Positions 47,330-59,149 of a stretch of DNA of 64,000 bases are shown here, piece after piece. A model generated the notes under the pieces. It did no database searches, was not told the DNA's origin, and saw nothing but the letters and a program-made list of their open reading frames with translations. Position numbers and translations under genes: made by a program. Every line of letters begins with the position of its first letter. The first letter of the stretch is position 1. The stretch is from Micropterus salmoides (lineage: Eukaryota; Chordata; Actinopteri; Centrarchiformes; Centrarchidae), in the NCBI RefSeq assembly GCF_014851395.1, contig NW_024040707.1:4462349-4526348 (forward strand), in the 5' to 3' direction.

Positions 47330-48290
47330 CCTATCTACATCAGAAGAGCCGAGGTGGAACAGGTGAACAGTTTTCTGGGAATCAGCTTCACAGAGAACTT
47401 GATATGGTCATCTCACTCGCCATGCTGGTGAAGGAAGCTCAGGAACGGCTGTATTTCCTATGCCAAATTCTTTTGCAGAGGAGCAATAGAAAGCATCCTC
47501 CGAATCAGAAAGAGCTTTATTGCCATGCAGTATTTTACACATGAATTTGCTATGGTAATAAGGTGCTACATGTAGACAAACATACAGTTGACATAAATAG
47601 ATGTGAATATGTGCAATATGGCCATTTGTGCAGTGAAATGCAAAATATCGGTCTTTGTTAATAAGGCCAGCTGCTGATGGGAAGTAGCTGTTCTTGTGGT
47701 GAGAGGTTTGGGTCCTGATGGACTGCAGCCTACTGCCTGAGGGGAGTGTCTGAAACAGTTTGTGACCGGGGTGGGAAGGATAAGATGCAATCTTTCCTGC
47801 ATGAATCAGATTCCTGCAGGCGTACAGGTCCTGAAGGGATGGATATTGCAGCCAATCACCTTCTCTGCAGAGCGAATGATACGCTGTAGCCTGCCTTTGT
47901 CAGCCAGTGGCAGCAGCGTACCAGATGGTGATGGAGGAAGTGAAGATTGACTCAATGATGGCGGCGTAGGAGTGCACCATCAACTGGCATGTGATGTGCA
48001 CGGTCCAGGAGAGGAGGGCTCTGCAGCAGGTGATTAAAACTGCTTATAAGATCATTGGTACCCAACAAACGATGCATCAGTGATATAGGTGTGCTGAAGT
48101 TGCCTGCGCAGAGCCCAAAGGATGCTAAAGACAGAAGCCATCCAGCCACAACCTGTTTATCCTGCTGCCATCTGGAAAGAGATACAGAAGTGTCTGGTGT
48201 CGCACCACCAGACATCAAAGTAGCTTCTTCCCTGCATTTCATTTTACAACCCTGTTGTAATATGACGATTGAATTTACCTTGTACCTAGT
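47330..48290 (+). mobile_element. L2-like LINE 3' fragment (reverse transcriptase C-terminus), interrupted
   Basis: Plus-strand pieces before and after an insert at about 47500-47985. Before: FLGISFTENLIWSS, then after a frameshift LVKEAQERLYFL, then GAIESIL. After: CTVQERRALQQVIKTAYKII and LLPSGKRYRSV...TSRHQSSFFP-like residues. The order is that of the C-terminal end of fish L2-type reverse transcriptases. Several stops and frameshifts; dead. The tail near 48250-48285 (CCTGTTGTAATATGAC) is the L2-type 3' end. Confidence 0.75.
47500..47985 (-). mobile_element. Second L2-like LINE fragment nested in the first
   Basis: On the minus strand it reads the end of another L2/Maui-type LINE: GATGGCGGCG, ACCATCTGGTACGCTGCTGC, GTGATTGGCTGCAATATCC, then the 3' terminus GGCAATAAAGCTCTTTCTGA at about 47500-47525. 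It splits the host LINE between its ESIL motif and the CTVQERRAL motif. Confidence 0.75.
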
Positions 48291-51200
48291 AAATGGTTTA
48301 TCAGTAAACCAGAGAGGTGCATCAGAAGGAAACTCCCACTCATTGGATTCCCATGTCAGTTCATGGAAGCAGTCCCGACCCAGTCTGAACACACTACAAC
48401 AGCGTTCTGCAACAGTATCATCAACAGCTAACAGAAAAAAATCCTTGAATGTTTGTAATAAGTTAGTGATAATTAATATACATCTGTCGGTGTTTCCTCA
48501 CTCCTCTCACGTCTTCCCATGATCTAAACTTCACCCACCTGTAATGCTGCACCTTTATTTGCAAGAATGTGTCAGAACTCAGGTTCCCTACTACCCAGGT
48601 GGAAACAAAAATCATCTGTTTAATTTGGATTTTCTTGTCAGGAGGTGTGGAGTACTCTCTAAAGCTCTCGCAAAGTCTCTTAAGCTCTGGGCCTGATGCC
48701 GAATCAATCTGGCTGCCCACACAGGAAAAACTGCATGCTTTAAAAATGCAAAATGACTTAAATACTAGGAAGATTTATTTATTTTATATTTTATAGATTA
48801 TTGTTACCTCTGTTTACTGATGTATTTGTTCTCTTGTGTTGTGTTGATGTGTTTTTGGGCTGCACCCCGCTGAGGAAGTCTAAGTATAAATCTCATAAGG
48901 AAAGAAACATGCAAACCCTTCACCTACTGGAGGTGTCCATGTTTTTTTGTCCGTGGTAGCTTGAACATATGGCTTCCTCATTTCCTCATCCGGCCATAAA
49001 CGAACACAGCACTGTTTTCTTCCTGAAACATGTCTCCAAGCCCCCCACAATTGCAAAGTTATGGTAAACACCACCAGATCTAAGATCCCCCTGGTCTGGC
49101 CGGTGTATCTCTGACACACTAATCATCTAATCATCATCTAATGTCTTGTCTCTTGCAGTTCCAAGCGCACATAAACAGCTATGAGCAAGTATGTCTCATC
49201 TTTCTGCCAATAACCGGGTAGCCTAGAGGGTTTTGGGATCACTCTAAAAGCATGTCTGCTTGTTTTCAATCTTGAATAATACCTGTTCACCTCACCTTCC
49301 CATTTTTGGTTTTAATCCATGCTCAGCCACTCTTTATCTTTGCACAAGTAAGACTGAGGATTGGAGCAGAACATAACTGAAAAGGGGGATTTTGTTTTTG
49401 TGGAAAGGCTGTGCAGTAAAATACTACTCAGCCAGATAAACGTTGGCTCTTCAGCTATACAAACCTGTACTGTCTTCTTGCCTTCTTCTGAAAAATGTCT
49501 TTCTCATGTTGACATGTTTCTAGTAATCATGAAACTTTAGGCACACAAAAGAAACTAAACTCTCAGGTATTCTCCTCTGTTCTCTGTCATCGTTACCTCC
49601 ACATTCTTTCACCCTTATCCTCTAGTTTGCCACCCCCCTCCTCTTTCTCTCTTACCGTTCGTGCTGCCTCTCCTTCCTGTCATCATGTGACTCGGCATGT
49701 TTCTGCATGCTCTCATCTACACACTTTTTAGGCTAATATTACAGAAGTGCCATTGAAATAAATAATATTTAGAGCATTCAGGAGTAGTAGCTGGAGCAGC
49801 AACCTCCACTGCTGTAACACAAAAGGGAATTTATAGTATTTTAGTGCACAATACAATCATACTGTCTCTGAAGTTAGTGAGGACATAGAGTCTGAGTTTG
49901 AATGGATGGGAAAATCTGGTTGTGGAAATCAAAAGTCTTTTAATAAAAACTGAATTTCAGTTTCATAAATTTAGCTGCTGACATCTATACTATACTACAA
50001 ATATAGAAATGGACTATTGTTTATCTGCTTATGTTTGTTTTTTTAAGCCAAGCTGGTGGCATGGCTCTAAGGATGGCAATGCAAGTCAGTCATGGCCCCC
50101 CCAATATGGTGAATCGTAATAACTTCTCCTGACTTTTCCCTTCTCTAGCAACACCAGCAGCTTGACATTTGTTTGGACCTCTTGGATGGATTTGTATTCA
50201 CCAAATACCAAAAAATGAATAAGAATCCTATCAGCTGTACTCTGTATTTTGTGCCAGTTTGTGATCCGTGGTGGGTGTTAAATGTCATTAATATTATGAT
50301 TCGCACATGGCTGCCAATCGTTCTGTGTGATACTGCTTTGGTGTGGTATAATGGTAAATTATCCTGACATCCAGTTAGCTTTGATACCCTTAATCTGTCC
50401 AACTCTTGTCTCTTCTGTCAGCAGTTGCTCTGTAAACTAGTTCACAGTGATGCACAGCAAATAGTTTTCTGTTTTTCTGCCAAGTGTCAATCTGTGGAAA
50501 TCTGTATCCACTTATATGTGAGATGTAGTCAAAGTAATCTAAAATTAAATTAAAGGCACAGGTAATAATTTTAAGAGGTCATATTAGGCCCATATTCAGA
50601 TTCAGCAGATCCTGCGGAGCCTGAGGCGGCTGTCTGACACACCGTTTCATTTCCTCATTCATGCTGTCAATATCAAAGCACAAATCTGAACGCATTTACA
50701 TCTTTAAAATCTATTACATAAATTAAGACTATTAGTTTTTCATCCAAACACAATCTTGAACATGACCACTCTTATGATGAATCTGTCATCGATGTAAGGA
50801 CAGATCCCCGCACATCGTTGATTTATCCTCAGCACAAAATAAAATCTATGTCCGTCTTTTGTGACTGTGGACAGTTGCACTACAAACACTTACTGTGGGC
50901 TACTTTACTGCAGTAGGCCTCATCACTGTTTAAACTAATCTGTAACCTACAAAACTGATCAATGAACAGTAATCCTTTATATTGTAGTCACACTGACTGG
51001 AACGTTCGTAGTTATCATGTTGGAGATAATGTGACTATTTCTGAGTGAGGATGACTGTGGTGCAGCTAAAACAAATAGGCCTAAATGTAGTTTAAAGTGA
51101 GCTTTTCATTATTAGCTGCACATAGCCTATTCTGAATGTGTTTTGACAGCAGTAATAAAATACTATATATATAAATAAAATAGTTTGAACCCATAGATAC

Positions 51201-51814
51201 ATTTTCCACTGCAAAAAAAAAAAAAAGGCTAACCTACTGGGTGTGACTGTGACTTTACAATGACAGGTTCATGAGTAAACTATGTGTTATATTTGATCTA
51301 TATGCTATTTTCATAATCAGGGAATTATATATACAGCTTAATAAATATAGCCTTCCTATGTAAAATCGAATGTAATGGGCTGTAGGAAGTCCAGCACTTT
51401 ATCATTCATTAAGGAAATTATTCTGGTAAATGATGAATGAGCAAAGCTGTTTAAAAAGTACTATTGTTAACATATTGATCCTTCCTCCACTCCTGTGTTT
51501 TAACATGAATAGCCTATAATGGTCCGTGTTGTCACGTGTTCATATTTCTAGCTCCACCTGATTAAAATGGAGGCTCTGCCTTTATTTATCCGTTGCCATG
51601 GTGAATCGTAGTATCGGATCTCCATTCATGATGGCTTTTTTTTTTCATCCCCAGGCACGCGCTTCCATCAGGCTCAACATACTCAAGAGTTGATTGAACT
51701 AATTCTGATCAGCTGTTCTGAAATCTAAAATTCAGAGTTTCCCAACTCAGGCTCAATCAACCCAGAGCTCAGGGATAAACTCGGAGTTTGTTAAGCCTGC
51801 TTTCTGGAACAGGG

Positions 51815-52212
51815 CCCTGTACATGTTCTCCATACCAGCTTAGCAACAAAATTATCTTTCATCCATAAAGTTTTTACAGAGCTCTGTCTCTACATCACAG
51901 GAACAACTTTCTGTCCACTGACTGCCTGGAGGGTAGCTAGTGTTTGGAAGGGATTGGAGAGCTGTGTGCTGCAGCTCACTGTTTTTCCACCGGTGTTTTT
52001 TGGGGGCGTGTCAGAGTATGAGGCGCATTTAGAACGGCTGGACTACAAACGAGCTGTTTTCAGGTAGTTCAGAGCAGAGTTTTCTGTGGGAGACTGGAAC
52101 TCCCTTTGGGCTGGACTTTTTGGGCTTTTTCACTCTGCAAACCTATTACATGCACAAAAAAGGTATAAACTCAATAAAGGAGAGGGAAAAAGCCAAAAAG
52201 CATAATATGACC
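51815..52212 (+). repeat. Partial copy of the TTAAAGAGGT MITE family
   Basis: Shares GACTGCCTGGAGGGTAGCTA and CAAACCTATTACATGCACAA with 41875-42352 and ends AGCATAATATGACCTCT, where a SINE (52213-52441) begins and removes the final TTAA. Confidence 0.7.
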
Positions 52213-52441
52213 TCTGGTGGCACAGTGTTCCAGTGGATAGCACTGTGCCACCTCATAGCAAGAAGGGTTGCGGGTTCAAACTCCGGCAGCCCCGGCCTTT
52301 CTGTTAGGTTAGGTTAGGTTCTCCTGTCAGTGTTATTGACCAGACACTGGTAAAGATCTGAGTTGGTCCCCCCACTGCTCCCTTGAGGGATGGATTAAAT
52401 GCAGAGGATGAATTTTGCAACATGTGACAATAAAGTATGTA
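52213..52441 (+). repeat. Second type of tRNA-derived SINE
   Basis: GGTGGCACAGTG ... GTGGATAGCACTGTGCC (A box) and GGGTTCAAACTCC (B box), then CCCGGCCTTTCTG and a LINE-like end TGTGACAATAAAGT. A TTAGG-like (TTAGG)3 stretch is inside. It begins exactly where a MITE end is cut off. Confidence 0.7.
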
Positions 52442-53721
52442 CAAAAATGAGAAGTGTATCCTGTCTTCAACCCCATTGTGTGTGTGTGTGCATAGTGTCT
52501 GTTTTCCTGGAATAGCCAACATGCTTTTGGGGGGTAAGAGTCTGTTTGGAAAAAGAAGGGATTGAAGAGATTGCCTGATAAGCGTGTGTGTGTGTGTGTT
52601 TTACCGTTGGGCCTACAGAGAGAAGAGGAAGTTTATGGGAACTAACTCCCAATAGCTCACAGCTGTCAAACGATACAAGGGTGTTCTTCACATGTTTACT
52701 TCTCATCGTGCCCCCAAGCTGACAACACACAGGATGTACATTCCTAAAAGCTCTCAATGTACATTATATGCGCATGTGTTCCTAAAGGTGTTCCCACGAT
52801 CAGCACATTTACTATAATGTATTATTTTTCACCTGAGAGAAAGTGAGAGGCTGTGGCCAGTGGCCTTTCTTAAGATTTTGCCTAAAAATGATGTGCTTCT
52901 ATCTAGGTGTGTTTGTGTATGTGTTCAGTCAAGGTGCAGAAAGACAAAACCCAGAGATGGTAGATTGATGTGTCTTGTGTTGTCAGTGAAGTTCATCAGA
53001 GGTTAGGGGTCAAGGGAATACATTTTCCCCCATGGAAGATAGAGGACTGTGCCTGGGCGTGTTTTACAACCTAAAGTAGTAAAGTATTAGTAGTATTATG
53101 AGTCATAGAAACATCCCTTAAAAACTGTTTAAAATGCCCTAATTGTCTTTTAATCTATGCACTTGCAACTTTTTGGAACAGCGTGGAATATCAGACCTTT
53201 TCCTTTTTTCCTCACCGTTGAGGCTGGACATCCAGTCATGAAGTCAGCTGCCACCACCTGGCTCTCCACATCCCATCAGTCACTGTCAACACCTGAGAAG
53301 GCAAGGTAACAACAAGGCAATGCAATGTGCTTAACATAAACATAAAAGTGACGTACAAAAAGCAGTTTTAAATGCATTTAAAATCAGTTAAATAGAAAAT
53401 AAAAACAAGATGAAACAAGGCTGTAAAAGTTACAGTTCCGTGTAAGATATTAATCAAAAGGCATCAAATGTGATTTAATAAAAGGCAAAAAGGAAATTCT
53501 TCAGTCATGAGGACTCAGAGTTGCAGCAGACCTGCAGTTTTCTGGGAGTTATTTCCAGATATATGGAACAGCATCCATCCATCCATCCATCGTCAACCGC
53601 CTATCCTGCGTACAGGGTCGCAAGGATAAACCAACAGCAGTATTTTAAAAATCAATGCAATTGTGTGTTGAAAGTGCTGATTTTTAATCATACTTCCATG
53701 GTGCCAAAAACAATTCCTCCA

Positions 53722-54780
53722 TTTTGTTTTTCATTCAGGCACATCCTGGTATAATAAACTGGCCAAAGGAGGAGATAGACACTGACATCAAGACAAGAAA
53801 ACTCCTCACAATGCATGGAGGGTTTCATCCCAAATCCAGCACCCTGAGACTGTACACCAAGTGTAGCAAAGGCGGCCGAGGGCTAGTGAGTGTAAGACCA
53901 CTGTCCAGGATGAAACGACGAAGATCCAGGAGTGCATCAGGAAGATGGCCCCCAAAGATGAAGGGCTTAGTGAATACCTCAGGCAGCAGAAACCCGAGGG
54001 TGAGGACAAGGCAGATGAAGAACCTTCATGGTGAGACCAGCCGCTGCACGGCATTCATTTTCAGCCATTGTAGCAGCGATCTGCAGAGAGAAGTGAAGTA
54101 AACTCAGTACAAGATCAATAGAGACTTGGGTCTACCACACCATGCTGGACCCCAGGTGCCGACTGTGCAGGGAGGCCCCTGAGACAGTAAAGCACATAAC
54201 AGCAGGGTGTAAGATGCAGGCAGGAAGTGCGTACATGGAACGCCATAACCAGGTAGCTGTCATAGTGTACAGGAACATCTGCCATGAGTATGAGCTGGAA
54301 GTCCCAAGGTCAAAATGGAAGACACCTACTAAGGTAGTTGAGAATGACTGAGCTAAGATCCTGCGGGACTTCAAGATCCAGACTGACAAACTGGTGATGG
54401 CGAACCAACCAGACATCGTGTTGATCGACAAACAGCAGAAGAAGGCTGCAGTGATAGATGTGGCGATCCCAAGAGACAGCAACATCAAGAAGAAGGAACA
54501 CGAGAAGCTTCAGAAATACCAAGGGCTGAAAGAGCAGCTAGAAAAGATGTGGAAAGTAAGAGCAACAGTGGTGCCAGTGGTGATCGGAGCACTGGGGGCT
54601 GTGGGGGAGAGATTCCAGGTAAAACATCAGAGGTCTCTGTCCAGAAGAGTGCAGTCTTAGGAACAGCTAAGATACTGACAGAACCCTCAAACTCCCAGGC
54701 CTCTGGTAGACGACCCGGGCTTGAGGATGACACATACCACCCCGCAAGGGCTGAGAGGGGGATTTTTTTTGTTTGTTCTT
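53722..54780 (+). mobile_element. 3' part of a non-LTR retrotransposon with restriction-like endonuclease (R4/Rex6-like)
   Basis: Translated in pieces: KTRKLLTMHGGFHPKSSTLR, QECIRKMAPKDEGLSEYLRQ, then a CCHC finger CRLCREAPETVKHITAGC (54157-54210; C-x2-C-x8-H-x4-C). Then an endonuclease core follows with PDIVLIDK and VIDVAIP (54409-54468) and KKKEHEKLQKYQGLKEQLEK. This order at the C-terminus is that of RLE-encoding LINEs. A stop at 54349-54351 and frameshifts show it is dead, and the RT core is missing. It ends with VQKSAVLGTAKIL and a T-rich tail. Confidence 0.78.
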
Positions 54781-54815
54781 ATATATAAACTCAAATTCAT
54801 CCTCAGCACTGCTCC

Positions 54816-54955
54816 ATTGAATATATTTTATTCTGTTTACCATTTTTATAATTTATTTATAATTTATTAGTATATATCTGCTACATAGAAGAAATGAGTT
54901 TCAAACTCAATTTCACTCTATAACCTGTTGTATTGTGACAAAATAAATTTACCTA
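54816..54955 (+). repeat. Orphan LINE 3' tail, copy A
   Basis: TTGAATATATTTTATTCTGT ... GAGTTTCAAACTCAATTTCA ... CCTGTTGTATTGTGACAAAA. The same module is at 58997-59148. The last part matches the 3' tails of the L2-like fragments at 48250 and 55835. Confidence 0.65.
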
Positions 54956-55829
54956 CCTACCTAGTCCTCTGGTGATAAGCTTATGTAAAAAGTCATCTGC
55001 ATAATTATGGTAACATATTTTGTTGTTTTTCATGAACTGAGCCAGTGGAAGCATGACAGAAGAGGTTGTTGCAAGAAAAGTGTTTATCACTCACAATCTC
55101 TGACTCCCCTGACATTATTAAAGTCGAGGGAGAGAAGTCGAGTTAAAGTTTTAATTAAGCGTACTTTCTCTGTACCTTGACAGTAAGCATTCATTTTGGA
55201 GTTTGCATATCAAAACACATCTAGGCATCTAGGTTAACGTTGGGCTGAATATAGTTGAAAAATGTAGGCTATAACAATTGTTTATTAGAATCTGGGTTTA
55301 GTAGGACCTGCGTCATTTAGTGTCTTTTAAAACACAGGTTCCTGAGAAAACTTTGCAGAAACCTTCTCTCCTTTAACCCAATAAGAACCCAGATGTCTGC
55401 TAATCCCCAAATCAATGTTTGCTTGGTTGTTTTGCGTAACTTCTCACTTCACACTTGACTTTTATTCTCTTCAACACTAGTATTGTTAATAGTTTCATAT
55501 TTCTGTGAGTATACACAGTGTGTCCTTGTATTGGTTTACATGTTCCGTATCTCCCTTTTTGTTCACACATTACTTCTAATCCACCGGTCGACCTAAATCA
55601 GGTTGGATATACATGGTTTTATTATCTTTGCCCCTGAATGTCTTTTTCCCACAGCTTGAAACCAGAGGAGCAAGACTCTAATCTCAGACTTGGGATCTGG
55701 ACATGCATCACTAACAGTGTAAGCTCTGTGAGTGGAGATAAACCAGGCAGTTTTTACTGTAATGTCACCAATAATCTGTTTAGTTTTAAATAGAATGACA
55801 ATAGACCGGTTGATTTGTAGAGAATACAA

Positions 55830-56450
55830 GGAGGCACATGGTACATTTATTTGTCATATTACAACAGGGTTGTAAGATTTCCTCCTGATGTGAAGTCTCA
55901 TTGTTGTTTGAAACCTGGCCGGGGGACGCAGTCGTTGGTGAACAGGAAGGAGCTGTCCACAAATACGAAATGTTTGGGGTCTGTTTGTCAAGCCTGGATT
56001 TTGAGTTTGCCGATCAGTTTCATGGGGGAGATTGTGTTGAATGCTGAGATGAAATCCACAGCAAACTGGCGAGGGTCCAGGCTGGCTGGTTGTTCTTCTT
56101 TATTTGCTGTTGAACCAGTTTCTCAAAGCACTTCATCAGAATCGGGGAGAGAGCCACAGGGCGGTTGTCGTTCAGACGAGACACCGCAGAATGTTTATGT
56201 AGGCAGATGATGGTGGCTGTCTGAAGCTGGTGGGAACCCTCTCCTTAGGCCGTGAGATGCTGAAGATGTCAGTTATAACATCAACTAAACCAAGGATGTT
56301 ATCAGGCCCAGCTGATTTACTCATATTCACTCTCAGCAGGACTCTCCTCACATCTTCTGCGGATGCTGACAGTGGCCGGTCCTCTGGAGGTGGAGTAGAC
56401 TTTACAGCTGACTCTTGGTTGGAAAGAGCCCTCATCTTTCCATTCATTTA
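55830..56450 (-). mobile_element. L2-like LINE fragment, reverse transcriptase N-terminal half
   Basis: On the minus strand, 56447-56172 reads VRRVLLRVNMSKSAGPDNIL and VITDIFSISRPKERVPTSFR, then PVALSPILMKCFEKLVQQQI and VDFISAFNTISPMKL (palm motif A region). These are in the order of L2-type reverse transcriptases. Frameshifts and stops are present. It jumps from the RT palm straight to the 3' tail (ACCCTGTTGTAATATGACAA) near 55860, so the catalytic YADD region is deleted. Confidence 0.8.
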
Positions 56451-56625
56451 GGCTTTCTGGTTGAGGAATGATTCATCAACACATTTGCAGATGACCTATA
56501 ACCTACAACTATGACCTGGATGACTGAGAGCCTTTACACACATTTGCAGATGAATGATGTCACTTATTATGCCAATAAAGCTACAAGTTAAATATTAGAT
56601 AAACTATGAATAATGTGGGAAATTA

Positions 56626-56797
56626 TATGGTACAGCAGATAAGACACATGCCTTTGGTGTGAGAGAGGGTTTGAATCCCACTGCAACACATCCACCATTG
56701 TGTCCCTGAGCAAGACACGAGCAACCTCTGACATGTATAGGAATTGTAAGTCTCTTTGGATAAAAGCTTCAGCTAAAAGAACAAATGTAATGTCACC
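56626..56797 (+). repeat. tRNA-derived SINE, plus strand
   Basis: ATGGTACAGCAGATAAGACA, GGGTTTGAATCCC (B box), GTGTCCCTGAGCAAGACACG and CTCTTTGGATAAAAGCTTCA. Diverged copy of the family at 40383-40518. Confidence 0.75.
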
Positions 56798-56999
56798 TCA
56801 GGGCATTATTTGTAAATCTTGGCTACACCTCAGTGTGGTGGTTTTTATTTCATGTCTTGATGCCAATGGATTTAGGCTATTTATTCCTTTTGTTGCCTGA
56901 AATCATGGTTTTAAAACAAACTCCCAGAGATGGGAAATGATTTGTATGGTACTGTATGATACATTGAAGCTCATCATCTCGTAATTGGCACATACATTG

Positions 57000-57780
57000 A
57001 ATACTGCAACATATGCATCTAGTGAAAAATTGTTAAAATAAGACGTCTAGGCTAAAACAGGGCTGAATTTGGATGTCAGTGAAAGTTTGGTAGACGTCTA
57101 ACCATAGCCCAAGAATAGACCAAATACACAGCTTTTGAATGACTACATATCTACGACAACAGAATAGTGGCTAAAGGATTTTTTTTACTCAAACATAACA
57201 GGTTCTCATAAATGGTAATCTGTACAAACAAATTAAATAAAGATTTTATTAAGAAAAAGGATTACAATATAGACAACTTAAGATAATACAACATGATGAA
57301 AATATAAAGGAATTATTGATAAAATATTATTATAAATACAAAACAGTTTATATGAAAATACAAACAATTTTAAAAACATGTAGTGATAAAAACATAAATA
57401 ATGAGAAAATAAATGGGTTGCTACATCCAAATGGGAATCAATAACTGTTGAATATGTAAGAATATGAATACAAGTAAACATTATAAGTGAGTATATTCAC
57501 TGTTTTAAGTCATTTATAAAAAAAATTTCTTTTTAATTTAAAAGCCCTTATTTATTACTGACCCATTTATCTCTATGGAAAATATATAGATACTTGAACA
57601 GGACACGTTTTATATAATGTAAGAGTTTTTAAGGGCACGTGGAAACCCGTGGGTATCATGGAGTAACGTTAAGTTACACTTGCATGCAGCATGTTAAGCT
57701 AACCACAACGTGCCTTACTCTACACTTCCCGCTGAAATGTCACGGTTCCTACACGTTAACAATTAATGTAGATAAATAAT
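57000..57780. other. AT-rich intergenic stretch, no gene seen
   Basis: Very A/T-rich, particularly 57235-57480, with no recognisable exon or transposon. Confidence 0.5.
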
Positions 57781-57813
57781 GAAAGTATGTCAAACAAAGA
57801 CACAGATACTTAC

Positions 57814-57990
57814 AAGACCAAAGTATATGCCTTTTACGCTTCCAGTGTTTGCAGTAAACTGTCGCCCGTTGCTCGCTGAAAGGCCGAAGTCGTCGTAACG
57901 TGTCCCTCGTATGTTTATCGCGAGATCTGGCAACTCTGATGTCTGATGTCTACTAACTATCAAGTCTCGCGTTGCCAACAGTCATGTCTC
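57814..57990 (-). promoter_or_regulatory. Candidate CpG-containing promoter and first exon of an unknown leftward transcript
   Basis: The minus strand carries a strong donor GTAAGTATC at 57813-57805 after an exon-like, CpG-bearing stretch. TCGCGAGA (57918-57925) and TCTCGCG (57965-57971) match the TCTCGCGAGA promoter motif. The open frame here has no ATG, so any exon would be non-coding. No downstream exon was recognised. Confidence 0.35.
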
Positions 57991-58996
57991 AGTAGGGCTA
58001 CAGCTGCCATGTAGCGGTTGAAAATATTAATGGCATTTTTCAAACGTTTACCTGCATTTGATGAAATTATATCACGCACCTCCACAGCTGCATTGGTGAA
58101 AACTACATGTAACCTGTTTGGTCTGAAACATGGCTGCAGCCAAGCCGTTGATATTATACCACTGATTGCCTCTATTTCACCGGGTAGGCTAAAAGCAGAC
58201 TACACGTAGCCTGTCCAAATAAGAGCTAAATCGAGGCTACAGATAGACCATGTCAATTTAATGACTCTTAATATCTTGTAGATATTATTGATGTTGCAAA
58301 AATAATGGGATATCAACCATCTCACGTGCTGCCATAATAATTTTTGACCATTTTGACTAACAGTGGGCTACAAATAGCCGGTCTGTCTACGAGCTAAATT
58401 GTGTCTATCCACAGGCTGCTCGTAAAACATGTGAATGAAATGAAACAAAAAAACTTGTAATCACTGTAGACCTTGCTTACATGATGGAATATCATACACC
58501 TTGCAAGTTATTTTGGCAAAAACGTCACGTAACCACATGTAAAGTTATTGCGCCTAGAAGTGGGTTACTCATAGCCGGACTAAATCAGGTCTAAAGTAAA
58601 CCCAGACGGTGAAATGACGGCTATTGCTTGCTGGGCCGCAGGTAATGTTAGCTGACGTTACCTCAGCGAAGTTCAGTAAACAGATTATAGGAAAGTTATA
58701 ATTTATACATATAGAATAGTTCATACAAATATTCACATGGTAGCCAGTTAGTTGAACAGTTTTGGCTTGGGCGATTCTACAAGCTTATAAGTTAAATGAA
58801 GATTTAGAGGAACACTGATAGCAAATATTAGCTAAGCTAGCATTATTTTTAAAACATAGCTAATGTTAGCATAACACAACTAACTGCTGGCTAAAATGTA
58901 CTATTTTGCAGACATATGTGTCATTGTGTGGCGCTTTTGTGAAAGAATAATATCAACTTTAGCAATTAAAACTTGATTTTGATGCTTGCAGGTGTG

Positions 58997-59148
58997 TTGA
59001 ATATAGTTTATTTCTGTTTACCATTTTAATAATTGCTTTTGTATTACTGTATATTGTCTGCTACGAAGCAGAAGTGAGTTACAAACTCAATGTCACTTTC
59101 ACACAATTTGTTGTGTGTAATGTGACAAATAAATCTACCATGTACCTT
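58997..59148 (+). repeat. Orphan LINE 3' tail, copy B
   Basis: TTGAATATAGTTTATTTCTG ... GAGTTACAAACTCAATGTCA ... GTGTGTAATGTGACAAATAA. Diverged copy of 54816-54955. Confidence 0.65.
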
Positions 59149-59149
59149 G

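Noticed and set aside
47952..48522. Two overlapping open frames, 146 codons (minus) and 155 codons (plus)
   Set aside because: Both overlap the plus-strand L2-like LINE fragment, whose true RT residues are in a different frame.
49159..49188. Thirty-nt open exon-like segment (FQAHINSYEQ) between TTGCAG and GTATGT
   Set aside because: Good splice signals, but no matching partner exon or protein family; such matches are expected by chance over 17 kb.
52301..52320. TTAGG tandem units suggesting a telomeric repeat
   Set aside because: Only about three units (TTAGG, not TTAGGG) inside a SINE; not an interstitial telomere.
53238..53307. Exon-like MKSAATTWLSTSHQSL followed by GTAACA
   Set aside because: No clear pyrimidine-tract acceptor and no neighbouring exon or known protein. 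Synteny would allow a nol4l-like gene here, but I could not recognise one.
53724..54101. 125-codon open frame, plus strand
   Set aside because: A shifted frame over the RLE-LINE; the meaningful residues lie in other frames of the same DNA.
55653..55710. Exon-like LKPEEQDSNLRLGIWTCIT between CCACAG and GTAAGC
   Set aside because: Isolated, with no recognisable homology or partner; it lies between repeat fragments.
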